From assembly GCA_002353585.1 (NCBI GenBank), contig DEJW01000046.1:50683-114682 (forward strand): DNA of 64,000 nt, given 5' to 3'. Made by a program: the position numbers and the translations under genes. Positions 8,541 through 18,008 of the stretch are shown here, one piece after another (within the stretch, counting starts at the first letter, position 1; every line of letters starts with the position of its first letter). The notes beneath the pieces are model-generated. The model saw only the letters and a list, made by a program, of their open reading frames with translations. It did not search any database and was not told where the DNA came from. Source of the DNA: Prevotellaceae bacterium UBA2738 (lineage in GTDB: Bacteria > Bacteroidota > Bacteroidia > Bacteroidales > Bacteroidaceae).

Positions 8541-10834
8541 CAGTCCTTGCTTTTGTTGATGATTGCCATACATTCTTCGTATGTCATAGCATCAACCTTA
8601 TCGTGCATCGACTTAGGCAGACGGTAGTTCTTGCCGTCGTATGCCAGATAAGGACCATAGCGTCCGTTCATCACCTCGAGTTTTGCATCCTCGGCAAATG
8701 TCTTCAGGTGGCGTTGCTTCTCAGCCTTCTTCTCAGCCTCTATCAGTGCAACAGCCTGTTCGAGGGTTATCTCCAGAGGGTCAACATCCTTAGGTATAGA
8801 TACATACTTCTTTTTGTGAAGCACGTAAGGACCGAAACGGCCAGTGCCAATAGTCACGTTGCTACCCTCAAACTTACCTATGGTGCGAGGCAGACGGAAC
8901 AGTTCCAGTGCCTCTTCCAGTGTGATAGACTCAAGTGATTTGTCCTTTGGCAACTGAGCAAACAGAGGTTTCTCTTTGTCGTCAGCACTGCCTATCTGCA
9001 CCAACGGACCGTATCTGCCTATCTTCACCATCACAGGCTTGTGAGTCTTAGGGTCTTCACCCAGCACTCTCTCGCCAGCCTTGTGTTCGCTGCGCGCCTT
9101 CATGGTGTTTTCAACCGTAGGCTCAAAGTCCTTGTAGAAAGACTTCAGCATCTTGTGCCAGTCCATCTTGCCGTCGGCTATGGAGTCAAACTCCTCCTCC
9201 ACGTTAGCTGTGAAGTTATAGTCCATGATAGTAGGGAAATACTCCATGAGGAAATCGTTAACCACCATACCTATGTCGGTAGGCATCAACTTACCCTTCT
9301 CATTGCCGGCTATTTCCTTCTTATTCTTTGATGCTATAGTGCCGTTGCTCAGGGTGTCGATGGCATATTGACGCTCTTCACCCTTCTTGTCGCCTTTCAC
9401 CACATATTCACGCTGCTGTATAGTAGATATTGTAGGCGCATACGTAGAAGGACGTCCTATGCCGAGTTCCTCCAGTTTGTGAACGAGTGAAGCCTCGGTG
9501 TATCTCAGCGGACTCTGTGAGAACTTCTGTGTAGAAACCACTTCCATAGCCTCTACCGCCATGCCCTTCTTCATTACAGCAGGCATTGCGCTGATGTTGT
9601 CGTCGTTCTCCACCTCGTCATCGCCCAGACTCTCACGATAAACCTTTAGGAAACCATCGAAGGTGACTTTTTCACCAGTTGCTATGAATTGTTCTTTGGC
9701 GTTGCTAAGCGAGATGTTTACTGTGGTCTTCTCTATCTCGGCGTCAGCCATCTGTGTAGCTATGGTGCGCTTCCATATCAGTTCATACAGACGTTTCTCC
9801 TGTGATGTGCCCTGAATGGTTGAGTGCTCCATATATGACGGACGGATAGCCTCGTGAGCCTCCTGAGCACCCTTAGAGTGAGTAGTGTAGTTGCGTGACT
9901 TGCTGTAATTCTCACCATACAGTTCGGTCACGGCACTCTTGGCTGTTCCTATGCACAGACTGGAGAGGTTTACAGAGTCGGTACGCATATATGTAATGTG
10001 TCCGTTTTCATACAGCCTCTGTGCCACCATCATGGTCTGACTAACGGTGAAACCGAGCTTTCTTGCTGCTTCCTGTTGCAATGTAGAGGTGGTGAAAGGT
10101 GGTGCTGGGGTGCGCTTCAGCGGTTTCTTCTGTATAGAAGAGATGGAAAACTGTGCATCCTTACACTTCTCAAGGAATGCGAGTGCCTCTTCATGTTTGC
10201 TGAAGCGCTGGTCCAGTTCAGCCTTAACCTCCTGACCGTCTATCATGAAGACAGCGGTGAGGCGGTAATATGTTTCAGGCTTAAACTCCTGTATCTCGCG
10301 CTCACGTTCCACTATCAGTCTTACAGCCACACTCTGCACTCTGCCTGCTGACAGCTGTGGCTTAACCTTGCGCCATAACACAGGCGAGAGGCTGAAGCCC
10401 ACCAGACGGTCGAGCATACGACGAGCCTGCTGTGCATTGGCAAGATTCATGTCCAGATGACGTGGATGCTCTATTGCCTCCAGTATGGCATTCTTCGTAA
10501 TTTCGTGGAACACTATACGATTGGTGTTCTTCTCGTCCAGTCCCAATACCTCGCAAAGGTGCCATGATATAGCCTCTCCCTCGCGGTCTTCATCGGATGC
10601 CAACCAAACCTTCTTGGCTTTCTTGGCATTGCTCTTGAGTTCTGAAACGATTCTGCGCTTTTCCTCAGGAATCTCGTATTCAGGTTCGAGATTCTTCAGG
10701 TCAATACTGATTTCCTTTTTCTTCAAGTCGCGGATGTGTCCGTAGCTTGACATTACCTTGAAGTCCTTACCTAAGAACTTCTCGATGGTCTTTGCCTTTG
10801 CAGGACTCTCCACAATTACCAAGTTGTCTTGCAT
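8540..10834 (-). CDS. topA: DNA topoisomerase I
   Basis: Type IA topoisomerase that relaxes negative supercoils by transient single-strand cleavage. The 764-residue protein starts with the Toprim domain (VIVESPAKAKTIEKFLG; acidic ASDEDREGEAI at about residues 79-89). The catalytic Tyr lies in ITYMRTDS (about residue 282). The C-terminal third lacks the four-Cys zinc fingers of the E. coli enzyme and instead has three G-R-Y/F-G-P repeats (GRYGPLVQIG, GRFGPYVLHK, GRYGPYLAYD), the zinc-free tail found in many bacteria. Its stop overlaps the aroK start by one base. A TACCTTTG box precedes it. Confidence 0.97.
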   Translation of the reverse strand: MQDNLVIVESPAKAKTIEKFLGKDFKVMSSYGHIRDLKKKEISIDLKNLEPEYEIPEEKRRIVSELKSNAKKAKKVWLASDEDREGEAISWHLCEVLGLDEKNTNRIVFHEITKNAILEAIEHPRHLDMNLANAQQARRMLDRLVGFSLSPVLWRKVKPQLSAGRVQSVAVRLIVEREREIQEFKPETYYRLTAVFMIDGQEVKAELDQRFSKHEEALAFLEKCKDAQFSISSIQKKPLKRTPAPPFTTSTLQQEAARKLGFTVSQTMMVAQRLYENGHITYMRTDSVNLSSLCIGTAKSAVTELYGENYSKSRNYTTHSKGAQEAHEAIRPSYMEHSTIQGTSQEKRLYELIWKRTIATQMADAEIEKTTVNISLSNAKEQFIATGEKVTFDGFLKVYRESLGDDEVENDDNISAMPAVMKKGMAVEAMEVVSTQKFSQSPLRYTEASLVHKLEELGIGRPSTYAPTISTIQQREYVVKGDKKGEERQYAIDTLSNGTIASKNKKEIAGNEKGKLMPTDIGMVVNDFLMEYFPTIMDYNFTANVEEEFDSIADGKMDWHKMLKSFYKDFEPTVENTMKARSEHKAGERVLGEDPKTHKPVMVKIGRYGPLVQIGSADDKEKPLFAQLPKDKSLESITLEEALELFRLPRTIGKFEGSNVTIGTGRFGPYVLHKKKYVSIPKDVDPLEITLEQAVALIEAEKKAEKQRHLKTFAEDAKLEVMNGRYGPYLAYDGKNYRLPKSMHDKVDAMTYEECMAIINKSKD

Positions 10835-10850
10835 TTATCTTTATCTTTTA

Positions 10851-10900
10851 ACTATGAACTGTTTTATCTGTGAACTATGCACTATGAACTGTGCACTGTT
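10851..10900 (+). repeat. Degenerate TGAACTR-like repeats upstream of topA
   Basis: Several imperfect units resembling TGAACTA/TGAACTG and TGCACTR lie between topA and its -7 box, so they would be in the topA 5' leader. They are related to the array at the sufS start but decayed. Confidence 0.5.
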
Positions 10901-10908
10901 TCGGCGTG

Positions 10909-10916
10909 CAAAGGTA
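10909..10916 (-). promoter_or_regulatory. -7 element (TACCTTTG) for topA-aroK-speA
   Basis: The minus strand reads TACCTTTG, a match to TAnnTTTG, about 75 nt before the topA ATG. No clear TTG is seen at the -33 distance, so this rests on one box. Transcription would run through topA, aroK and probably speA. Confidence 0.45.
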
Positions 10917-10988
10917 TATAAAAAATCCCTATACACCTTATTATATAGAGATATTTTTCATTTTCTTAACAATTATCGCCTTGTAAGG

Positions 10989-11489
10989 TTACTTTGCAAA
11001 CAGTTCTTCCAAGAGCATGTAGAACCTTGGATCTTCACCCACGAAACTCTTTATAATCTTGCCTTCAGGGTCTATCAATACCTTTGTGGGGTAACCCTTT
11101 ATGCGATAATCCTGTTGTATGTACAGTTTCCTGCCCATTATCACGTGTCGCCAGGGCATGTCATCCTTCAGCGAGTCCACCCAATGCTTCCATTTCACGG
11201 TCTTGTCGCCACAGTCCACTCCCACTATCTCAAAGCGTCCTGGGAATCTGGACTGCGCATCCTTCAGTTTTGGCATTCCCTTGAGACATATCTTGCACCA
11301 TGTGCCCCAGAAGTCAAGCACCACATACTTACCCCTCAGACTTGAGAGGGTGAAGTCATTACCAGCCGTATCGGGTAGGGTAAAATCGGGCGCATATTCA
11401 GGCGCATCATCCTGAATTTTTGCCTTCATCCAAGTGCCGCTAAGGCATAAGACAATAAAAAATGGTATTATAAGTAGTGCTTTTTTCAT
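10989..11489 (-). CDS. TlpA/ResA-like exported thioredoxin
   Basis: A 166-residue thiol-disulfide oxidoreductase of the AhpC/TSA-TlpA type. An N-terminal hydrophobic segment (residues 3-20) acts as signal peptide or anchor. It is followed by PDFTLPDTAGNDFTLSSLRG and the active site FWGTWCKIC (Cys at about 65 and 68). The cis-Pro region is KGYPTKVLIDPEGKI. It would reduce or oxidise cell-envelope proteins. It is divergent from dsbD, a transmembrane supplier of reductant to such proteins, so the two may work together; that is inference. The start is the ATG before KKALLIIP. The substrate is unknown. Confidence 0.85.
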   Translation of the reverse strand: MKKALLIIPFFIVLCLSGTWMKAKIQDDAPEYAPDFTLPDTAGNDFTLSSLRGKYVVLDFWGTWCKICLKGMPKLKDAQSRFPGRFEIVGVDCGDKTVKWKHWVDSLKDDMPWRHVIMGRKLYIQQDYRIKGYPTKVLIDPEGKIIKSFVGEDPRFYMLLEELFAK

Positions 11490-11521
11490 CTTTTTTCGTT
11501 GTTTGTCACGATTTTTCGGTG

Positions 11522-11529
11522 CAAAGATA
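11522..11529 (-). promoter_or_regulatory. -7 element (TATCTTTG) for the TlpA-like gene
   Basis: The minus strand reads TATCTTTG about 33 nt before the start of the thioredoxin gene. It matches TAnnTTTG, without a convincing -33 TTG. Confidence 0.45.
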
Positions 11530-11552
11530 GCAATTTTTTGAAATTAAAGTCG

Positions 11553-11560
11553 TATTTTTG
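11553..11560 (+). promoter_or_regulatory. -7 element (TATTTTTG) for dsbD
   Basis: TATTTTTG matches TAnnTTTG and lies 47 nt before the GTG start of dsbD. A TTTG occurs only 12 nt upstream (11537-11540), shorter than the usual spacing. With the minus-strand box at 11522-11529 it forms a compact divergent promoter region. Confidence 0.45.
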
Positions 11561-11607
11561 CAGAAAAATATCGAAATAACATTTAGACCGAAGAATAACT
11601 AAACTGA

Positions 11608-13647
11608 GTGAAACGCTGTTCTCTCATATTATTTTTGTCGTTTGTCGTAGCGCTTCTGCAAGCACAAATATCATTTACCACGAGCATCTCGCGCGTGAGT
11701 GATAACGAGCTCTCGCTAAAGTTTTATGCTACGGTGGAGGAAGGCTATAGTCTTACCACCGAGCTTGTGATGGAGTCTGCCGAGGGCGTTTCTCTCAAGG
11801 GTGGTCTTGTGCAGTTGAGCCCCAATGTGTATGAGCAGCGTATCTGTCAAACCTCTACAAAATACTCCTTCAGTGGTTATCTTGAGTATTATGGTTGCAA
11901 CGAACTGCAGTGCATAGCCCCCTCGTCGGTAGAGTTTGCCTATGATGGAGCTTTTACTGCTCAGGATGCAAAAGGCAACACTATCCCTGTTCGTGATACG
12001 GTGAGCAAAACCATCGCTTCGGTCGATACCACGAAGTCTATGCTCGACTACACCAGTAGTGATATGACGGCATTTGACCTCGTTCAGCGTGCTGCCTCTC
12101 CGTTGTGGACTCCTATCATCAACGAGCTCAAGGCACTCAGCACCAGTCCCCTCCTCGCTCAGCGTAGCCTCTTTGAGGTATTTCTTATCTGTTTTCTTGG
12201 TGGTTTGCTGACTATCCTCACCCCTTGCGTGTGGCCTATCATCCCACTTACCGTCTCGTTCTTTATAAAAAGGAGCGAAAGCGGTTCAAAGGTTCCCGTT
12301 AACGTTCCCGTTGGTACTTCCTTCTACTCCGCCTTTGCAGAAGAGGAGGATAACTCTCCGTTCATCCAACGTGCATGGAAGATGGCATATCGCTGTGCCC
12401 GTCTGCCTGGCGTGCGTGATGCTGCCTATTATGGCATCAGCATAATAGTGCTATTTATGCTCCTTGGTATTATCATGACATTGGTGTTTGGTGTCAACGC
12501 CATGAATGCCCTCTCTACCAATGCGGTGTTCAATGTGCTTTGTTTCCTGCTCTTGATAGCTTTTGGCCTGTCATTTTTGGGTTTCTTTGAGATAAGACTG
12601 CCTAATTCCTGGGCTAACATACTCAATATACAGACTGACTCCCACGGGGGACTGCTCGGTATGATATTCATGGCTCTCACCCTTGTGGTGGTGAGTTTCT
12701 CATGCACGGCGCCTATCCTGGGTTATCTTCTTGTTGAGATAGCCGTTCAGGGTGATCTACTTGCCCCTGCTGTGGGTATGTTGGCATTCTCCATCGCCAT
12801 AGCCCTGCCTTTCACCCTGTTTGCTATCTTCCCTGCGGTACTGAAGAAACTGCCTCACTCTGGTTCATGGATGGACCATGTAAAGGTTACTCTCGGCTTC
12901 TTGGAGCTTGCCTTCTCGCTGAAGTTCCTTAGCGTGGCTGATATGGCTTACGGCTGGGGCATACTGCCTCGTTGGCTGTTCCTCTCTCTTTGGATTATCA
13001 TTTTCCTCCTTCTGGGTTTGTATCACACCCAGTGGCTACATGTGCGCAAGGCTGGCTGGCTACGTCTTAGTGTGGCTACCTTGTCGTTGATGCTCGTGGT
13101 TTATCTCATACCAGGCTTGTGGGGTGCTCCATGCCACCTCGTTTCAGCCTTCGCTCCACCAGCTAAAGATGCTTCGCCAGTGGTGTCATCGTCTCTTGCT
13201 TCGGCAGACGGAACGCTTCCTGCCCATTACACCAGTTATGAGGAGGGAATGGCTGCTGCGGCTATGTCAGGCAAACCCGTCTTGATAGACTTTACGGGCT
13301 ATGGCTGTGTTAACTGCCGTAAGATGGAGTCGGCTGTGTGGGGTACCCCTTGCGTGCGCGATATAATAAATGAGGAGTTTCTTGTCATAATGCTCCATGT
13401 TGACGATCGCACACCACTGTCTAATCCACAACGCGTCAGGGTAAACGGTCGTGAACGCGTATTGCGTAGCGTGGGCGATATGTGGAGCTATCTTGAGAGT
13501 TATAAATTTGGCAGCATCTCTCAGCCTTTCTTTGTCATACTTACTCCTGACGGCAAACCTCTCACCTGTTCTTACGGCTACGACGAAGACATAGAGAAAT
13601 ACGAACGTTATCTCAAGACGGGCTTGACAAACTTCGAGAGACTATAG
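11608..13647 (+). CDS. dsbD: Thiol:disulfide interchange protein DsbD
   Basis: Carries electrons from cytoplasmic thioredoxin across the inner membrane to periplasmic thiol proteins. The 679-residue protein has a signal peptide, an N-terminal DsbD-alpha-like domain (residues about 20-110, Cys in CNELQC), a multi-helix membrane domain with the two redox Cys in LTPCVWP and FSCTAPILG, and a C-terminal thioredoxin-like domain with GYGCVNCRKME. This is the three-domain arrangement of full-length DsbD. The start is GTG at 11608, directly before a Lys-Arg n-region; no ATG fits. The next gene begins 1 nt after its stop. The periplasmic partner may be the divergent TlpA-like protein. Confidence 0.92.
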   Translation: MKRCSLILFLSFVVALLQAQISFTTSISRVSDNELSLKFYATVEEGYSLTTELVMESAEGVSLKGGLVQLSPNVYEQRICQTSTKYSFSGYLEYYGCNELQCIAPSSVEFAYDGAFTAQDAKGNTIPVRDTVSKTIASVDTTKSMLDYTSSDMTAFDLVQRAASPLWTPIINELKALSTSPLLAQRSLFEVFLICFLGGLLTILTPCVWPIIPLTVSFFIKRSESGSKVPVNVPVGTSFYSAFAEEEDNSPFIQRAWKMAYRCARLPGVRDAAYYGISIIVLFMLLGIIMTLVFGVNAMNALSTNAVFNVLCFLLLIAFGLSFLGFFEIRLPNSWANILNIQTDSHGGLLGMIFMALTLVVVSFSCTAPILGYLLVEIAVQGDLLAPAVGMLAFSIAIALPFTLFAIFPAVLKKLPHSGSWMDHVKVTLGFLELAFSLKFLSVADMAYGWGILPRWLFLSLWIIIFLLLGLYHTQWLHVRKAGWLRLSVATLSLMLVVYLIPGLWGAPCHLVSAFAPPAKDASPVVSSSLASADGTLPAHYTSYEEGMAAAAMSGKPVLIDFTGYGCVNCRKMESAVWGTPCVRDIINEEFLVIMLHVDDRTPLSNPQRVRVNGRERVLRSVGDMWSYLESYKFGSISQPFFVILTPDGKPLTCSYGYDEDIEKYERYLKTGLTNFERL

Positions 13648-13648
13648 C

Positions 13649-15946
13649 ATGAATCGTTTATATCCATACATATTGCTTCTTATGCTATGCTGTGCCACCA
13701 CGTTGTCAGCACAGGAAATGCGCGATTCTGTCGAACTTTTGATAAAGGAACTTATTACCAGCCATAAGAGGTATGACTACCACGAACTCGACTTCTACCA
13801 CTTCACCAAATATGAGCGTCGTGACATTGATCTCAACGATATCGACCCACTCAATGTGAATAGTGACTTCATGAAGCGTCACAAGTGGTTCCGCAATATG
13901 GTAGATGGCCTCGACCTCGACAATAAGTTCTCTCTGCCCCTAATGGTTAATGAGCGTGTGGAGGAAAATTACTGGCGTAAGGACCCTTCGCGTGAAGTGG
14001 CTGTGGTCACTGGCATTAAGCGCGAGGGACTTAACAAAATGTTCGATTCCAGCGATATTCTTCAGGTTCTAATAGGCGAGAAATACAGTGACATCAATAT
14101 ATTTGATGATAAGTTTAAGTTGGATTACCGTACTATTATCTCTCCTGTGGGTGCTGAGGCTCTTGACAACTACAATTACACACTTATCAATACGATTAAG
14201 TACAATGAGGAGGTGACAGTTTATCATGTGGCTTATTCCAAAAACGAGAAGAGAAAGTACGGACTGGTGGGCGACATGATGATATGGTATGACAGCATCC
14301 CTCATCTTAAGTATATTCGCTTGATGCTCCCCCATGATGTGCACATGCGTTCTATTGACAAGATATACATTACTCAGGAGTTTAATGTTACGCAATACGG
14401 CAACTGGGCATTGAGCAAAAACGACGTGATGACTGAACTGCGTCCTTGGGGCAACTGGGGTAAGTTGAGCTACGTAAAAGAACAACGTTTCTTCAACTTT
14501 TCTACCGATTCTATCGATAAAAAAGTGCTTAAGGGACATAGTCCCATAAGGTATGACGCTAAGGCTGAATACCAGCCAGATACCTTCTGGGTGAAGTATA
14601 ATTCCGCAACTAAGATAGATACCACTTATATGGGTATGAACAAGACACTGATACCTACGGACCCATATAATCCAAGTGGCACACGACTGAAAGTTAATCA
14701 AATACTCGATTATGCTTCTGAGGCGCGAGGTATGCGCATACCGATATGGATAGTGCGTGCCTATGTCAACAACTATATCAAGACAGGCTCGCCCAGCAAA
14801 TTCGTTATTGCACCTACCAAGGCACTCATATCCTTTAATGATATCGACGGTCTGCGTCTGCGCTTTGGCGGTACCACCACAGGCTACTTCAATCGTCACT
14901 TCTTTCTCGACGGCTATGCAGCCTACGGCTTTAAATCTAAGAGAACGTATTATCGTGCCAACGCCACATATTCCTTTGTTGAGAAGAAGTATCAGGCTAA
15001 TGAATTTCCTCGTCGTAATATCAGCTTCGAGATGCGCTACGATATGTGTGACATAGGTGAACGCTACAATAAAGGCGACAATGACAACCTGTTCCGTTCG
15101 CTGCGATGGCGCACCAACACCAACCGTATGTTCTACCGTATGCAGAAAATGTCGTTCCAGCGTGACGAGAAGTACGGAATGTCTTACAAATTTAGTATTG
15201 CCCATGAGAAGGACGAGGCAGCAGGCAATATGACCTTTGGCTCTATCCGAACCTCCGAACTGCGAGCAGAGGTGGAGTATAACCCCACCAAGGGCTATTA
15301 CTACATAGCCAACACCCAGTTGCCTGTCAATGCGCAAGCTCCGTGCATAGGCATCGCCCACACTTGGGGCATTAAGGGTCTCCTTGGAGGCGAGTATAGT
15401 TTTCATCTCACCGAACTGAAGGTCTTTAAGCGTTGGTTCCTCAACGACTGGGGATTTGCCAAGGCGTCGCTTAAGGCAGGAGCAGTGTGGAGTAAGGTGC
15501 CATATCCTTTGCTCCTCTCTCCGAATGCCAATATGTCTTATGTCAATGATGATGAGTCCTTCAGCCTTATCTCCCATGTTGATCTCATCAACGATCGCTA
15601 TACCCAGATATTGCTGTCGTGGGAGACCAATGGCAATATCCTGCGTTCTATACCTCTGCTAAGGCGCGTGCGACTCAAGGAATACTTCGGTTTCCGCATA
15701 CTTTTTGGCGAAATCACCGATAAAAACAACCCCAACCTGCCAGAGAACAAGGGGGATGACATTCTCTCACCCTTCCCTAAGGATTTCCATACCATCGAGA
15801 ATGGCAGACCCTATATCGAGGGCGTGGTAGGCATACATAACATTTTCCAGATATTAAACATAGACTATGTTCACCGCTTCACCTATCGTGACCGTCACAA
15901 TGCCCGCAACAACGGTATCCGCTTCTCAGTAGTGCTGTATCTATAG
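13649..15946 (+). CDS. DUF5686-family outer-membrane protein
   Basis: A 765-residue protein with a signal peptide (residues 1-21, ending LSA/QE). The C-terminal half alternates aromatic strands typical of an outer-membrane beta-barrel. It has the family-like end IPLLRRVRLKEYFGFRI, then DKNNPNLPEN, PYIEGVVGIHNIF and a final strand ending in VVLYL. Members of this family usually carry an N-terminal carboxypeptidase-regulatory-like domain; here I see no clear one, and the protein starts with a helical, charged region (HELDFYHFTKYERRDID). The function of the family is not established; a role in envelope biogenesis or transport is conjecture. It starts 1 nt after the dsbD stop, so co-expression is likely. 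Confidence 0.8.
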   Translation: MNRLYPYILLLMLCCATTLSAQEMRDSVELLIKELITSHKRYDYHELDFYHFTKYERRDIDLNDIDPLNVNSDFMKRHKWFRNMVDGLDLDNKFSLPLMVNERVEENYWRKDPSREVAVVTGIKREGLNKMFDSSDILQVLIGEKYSDINIFDDKFKLDYRTIISPVGAEALDNYNYTLINTIKYNEEVTVYHVAYSKNEKRKYGLVGDMMIWYDSIPHLKYIRLMLPHDVHMRSIDKIYITQEFNVTQYGNWALSKNDVMTELRPWGNWGKLSYVKEQRFFNFSTDSIDKKVLKGHSPIRYDAKAEYQPDTFWVKYNSATKIDTTYMGMNKTLIPTDPYNPSGTRLKVNQILDYASEARGMRIPIWIVRAYVNNYIKTGSPSKFVIAPTKALISFNDIDGLRLRFGGTTTGYFNRHFFLDGYAAYGFKSKRTYYRANATYSFVEKKYQANEFPRRNISFEMRYDMCDIGERYNKGDNDNLFRSLRWRTNTNRMFYRMQKMSFQRDEKYGMSYKFSIAHEKDEAAGNMTFGSIRTSELRAEVEYNPTKGYYYIANTQLPVNAQAPCIGIAHTWGIKGLLGGEYSFHLTELKVFKRWFLNDWGFAKASLKAGAVWSKVPYPLLLSPNANMSYVNDDESFSLISHVDLINDRYTQILLSWETNGNILRSIPLLRRVRLKEYFGFRILFGEITDKNNPNLPENKGDDILSPFPKDFHTIENGRPYIEGVVGIHNIFQILNIDYVHRFTYRDRHNARNNGIRFSVVLYL

Positions 15947-15977
15947 CTTATATAAACCAATAAATTCACTAACGACA

Positions 15978-17714
15978 ATGAAAACAAGATTTTTTGCTTT
16001 TGTGGCAGCCACGCTGCTCTCTGCTTCCTTTGCTTCAAAGGCGATGGCAGAAGACACCACTGTGGTGCCCTCTGACTGGAAGGCTGTGAAGTATAATGAT
16101 GGTGTGCGTTATTCGCAGTGGGTTATCGACTCACGCATCAGTGATTTCCGTGCTAATGCCAAGCCACGCGGCTTCTGTGCCTTCGACGTGAATGGCAAAC
16201 AGATTAAGAACAGTCTGGGAGCCAGTGCTTTCGACTATGTGCCTGGTCTGGTGGCAAAGGCTATCATCGAGGCAGCAGCCTATTACGACAATCAGTCGTG
16301 GGCTCGTCCTTGGTTCTATTCAGTTGAGAGCTATGCCAACAGCTGCTATGATGCAGCTCCGTTTGTGGGCAAGAGTCAGGACGACATGAATGCTGCCAAG
16401 ATGTATTTCCCTCTCCGTGCCCTTGCTGAAGGGGCTTACGGCAAGTATGCCAACAGCCAGACCATTTCTAATGCCGAATGGGCTATCAGCAACATCGGAC
16501 GTGCTTTCAAGGACCTCAACAAGACCTATGTCATCAGTGATACCACTCTCGTAGGTGCTGCTGGCGGCTGGTGGCATAAGCGTGAGTATGTTGATCAGAT
16601 GTGGTGTGACGGACTCTATATGGGTGCCGCTCTTCTTGCCCAGATGATTAACTACCAGAAGGCTGGCTATGTCACAGGTTCTGCTGAGAAAGACTGGGAT
16701 CTGATAGCTCGTCAGTTTGATGTCTCTTGGAAGTTCCTCTGGGATAAGGACAAGAAGCTCCTTTGGCATGCCTTCAGTGCCGACCCTTCTAACAAGGCTT
16801 CGCAGGCTTGGGCTGGCATAGGTCAACAGACACTCCCTGACGGCACTCAGACCATCATCTTCCACTCAGCAGCTTACTGGGGCAGGGCATGCGGATGGTA
16901 TTTCCTTGCTCTCGACGATATTCTCGAGCAGATGCAGATAGCAGGCTTGCAGAATACACAGAACTACAGCACCCTTCGCTACTACCTCAACGAGCTTGCC
17001 TCAGGACTTGCAGCACGTCAGGACGCCAAGACTGGTTGCTGGTACCAATTGCTCGATGAAACCGATGATTTTGTTGCCACAAAGTATAAGGGCAAGACCT
17101 ATCCTGCCACTCGTAACTACCTCGAGTCTTCATGCACCTCTATCTTTACTGCTGCTTATATAAAGGGTATCCGCCTCGGTCTGCTCGACAAGGCAAAATA
17201 TGAGCCAGTGGCAAAGAAGGCTTATCAGGGTGCAGTAAATGAGTTTATGATGCAGCAGCAGGATGGCACAGTACAGCTTATCCACAACTGTGCTTCAGCA
17301 GGACTGGGTGCTAAGGACGAGCGTGACGGTTCAAAGGAGTACTACCTTCTGGGTCCTGACGTTCCTCAGCGCAACACCTATACTGAGGGCAAGGTGCTTG
17401 GAGGCTTCATCCTTGCAGCCACGGAGTATGAGCGCATGTATCAGCAGGATAAGGCTATCATGCTCTCCCGCGATCTCCTTCCATGTTATAAGGCGGGCGA
17501 TAAACTCTCTATCAACGCTATGGGCAATGATGGCGTGCAGCCTCACTTCCAGTGGTACTATGCCAAGAACCAGAAGGCAGCCGCTAAGGGTAAGTTCAAA
17601 CTCCTTCGCGATGCCGTTGGCGCAACCCTCACAGCAGAGAAGCCCGGCTACTACTACTGTGTAGCATCTGCTGGTAACACTGCCCTTACCACCTCTACCA
17701 CTGAGGTGAAGTAA
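15978..17714 (+). CDS. GH105 unsaturated rhamnogalacturonyl/galacturonyl hydrolase with C-terminal Ig-like domain
   Basis: A secreted 578-residue enzyme (signal peptide to about residue 24, SKAMA/ED). The (alpha/alpha)6-barrel is recognised by WWHKREYVDQMWCDGLYMG, whose Asp in MWCDGLYM matches the catalytic Asp of GH105 (YteR/YesR) enzymes, and by YWGRACGWYFLALDDILEQM. GH105 enzymes hydrate the unsaturated uronic acid left at the non-reducing end by pectate or rhamnogalacturonan lyases. The GH88 family is the alternative, but WGRACGWY fits GH105 better. About 80 C-terminal residues (FQWYYAKN..., GYYYCVASAG) look like the Ig-type QWY module also present in both giant proteins. It is upstream of a PL1-CE8 protein, so the region reads as a pectin set. 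Confidence 0.85.
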   Translation: MKTRFFAFVAATLLSASFASKAMAEDTTVVPSDWKAVKYNDGVRYSQWVIDSRISDFRANAKPRGFCAFDVNGKQIKNSLGASAFDYVPGLVAKAIIEAAAYYDNQSWARPWFYSVESYANSCYDAAPFVGKSQDDMNAAKMYFPLRALAEGAYGKYANSQTISNAEWAISNIGRAFKDLNKTYVISDTTLVGAAGGWWHKREYVDQMWCDGLYMGAALLAQMINYQKAGYVTGSAEKDWDLIARQFDVSWKFLWDKDKKLLWHAFSADPSNKASQAWAGIGQQTLPDGTQTIIFHSAAYWGRACGWYFLALDDILEQMQIAGLQNTQNYSTLRYYLNELASGLAARQDAKTGCWYQLLDETDDFVATKYKGKTYPATRNYLESSCTSIFTAAYIKGIRLGLLDKAKYEPVAKKAYQGAVNEFMMQQQDGTVQLIHNCASAGLGAKDERDGSKEYYLLGPDVPQRNTYTEGKVLGGFILAATEYERMYQQDKAIMLSRDLLPCYKAGDKLSINAMGNDGVQPHFQWYYAKNQKAAAKGKFKLLRDAVGATLTAEKPGYYYCVASAGNTALTTSTTEVK

Positions 17715-17720
17715 CTCTTC

Positions 17721-17806
17721 GAACTAGCGCTTTAGCGCGTTTGAACTTTCTTGAACCAGCTCGCACCAGCGAGCGTCTTGAACTGGCGCTTTAGCGCGTT
17801 TGAACT
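17721..17806 (+). repeat. Cluster of three small hairpins separated by GAAC
   Basis: Two 27-nt copies differing at one base (17721-17747 and 17780-17806) each contain GCGC-TTTA-GCGC. Between them lies GCTCGC-ACCA-GCGAGC. Each hairpin follows GAAC. The cluster is directly downstream of the GH105 stop and before the terminator, so it would lie in the 3' UTR of that transcript. Its role is unknown. Confidence 0.75.
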
Positions 17807-17810
17807 CAAA

Positions 17811-17860
17811 AAAATCACTTTGTAAGCAAATCATTCGCTTTTGCTTGCAAAGTGATTTTT
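17811..17860 (+). terminator. Strong bidirectional-looking terminator after GH105
   Basis: A 20-bp stem (17811-17830 with 17841-17860, apart from one G-T pair) with a 10-nt loop. It ends in a T-run on the plus strand (AGTGATTTTT) and has a matching A-run before the stem. It would end the dsbD/DUF5686/GH105 transcript. Confidence 0.9.
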
Positions 17861-18008
17861 CGTAATGCCATTTCCTTGCCTTTTTTACGTACAACCAGTC
17901 AGATGTCCTCAAATTCGCAATTCTCAGCGATTTTGTAACTGTCTGGTAATCAATCAGTAAGAAGCAAATGATAAAAATTGGTATGCAAAACCGAAAAATT
18001 AACCCTAT

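Noticed and set aside
14069..15577. Long minus-strand open frame (about 500 codons) opposite the DUF5686 gene
   Set aside because: It is antisense to a gene with clear signal peptide and barrel features; the translated product has no recognisable motif and no promoter or start context.
17724..17912. Minus-strand 62-codon frame after GH105
   Set aside because: It consists of the hairpin cluster and terminator sequence, which explain the open frame.
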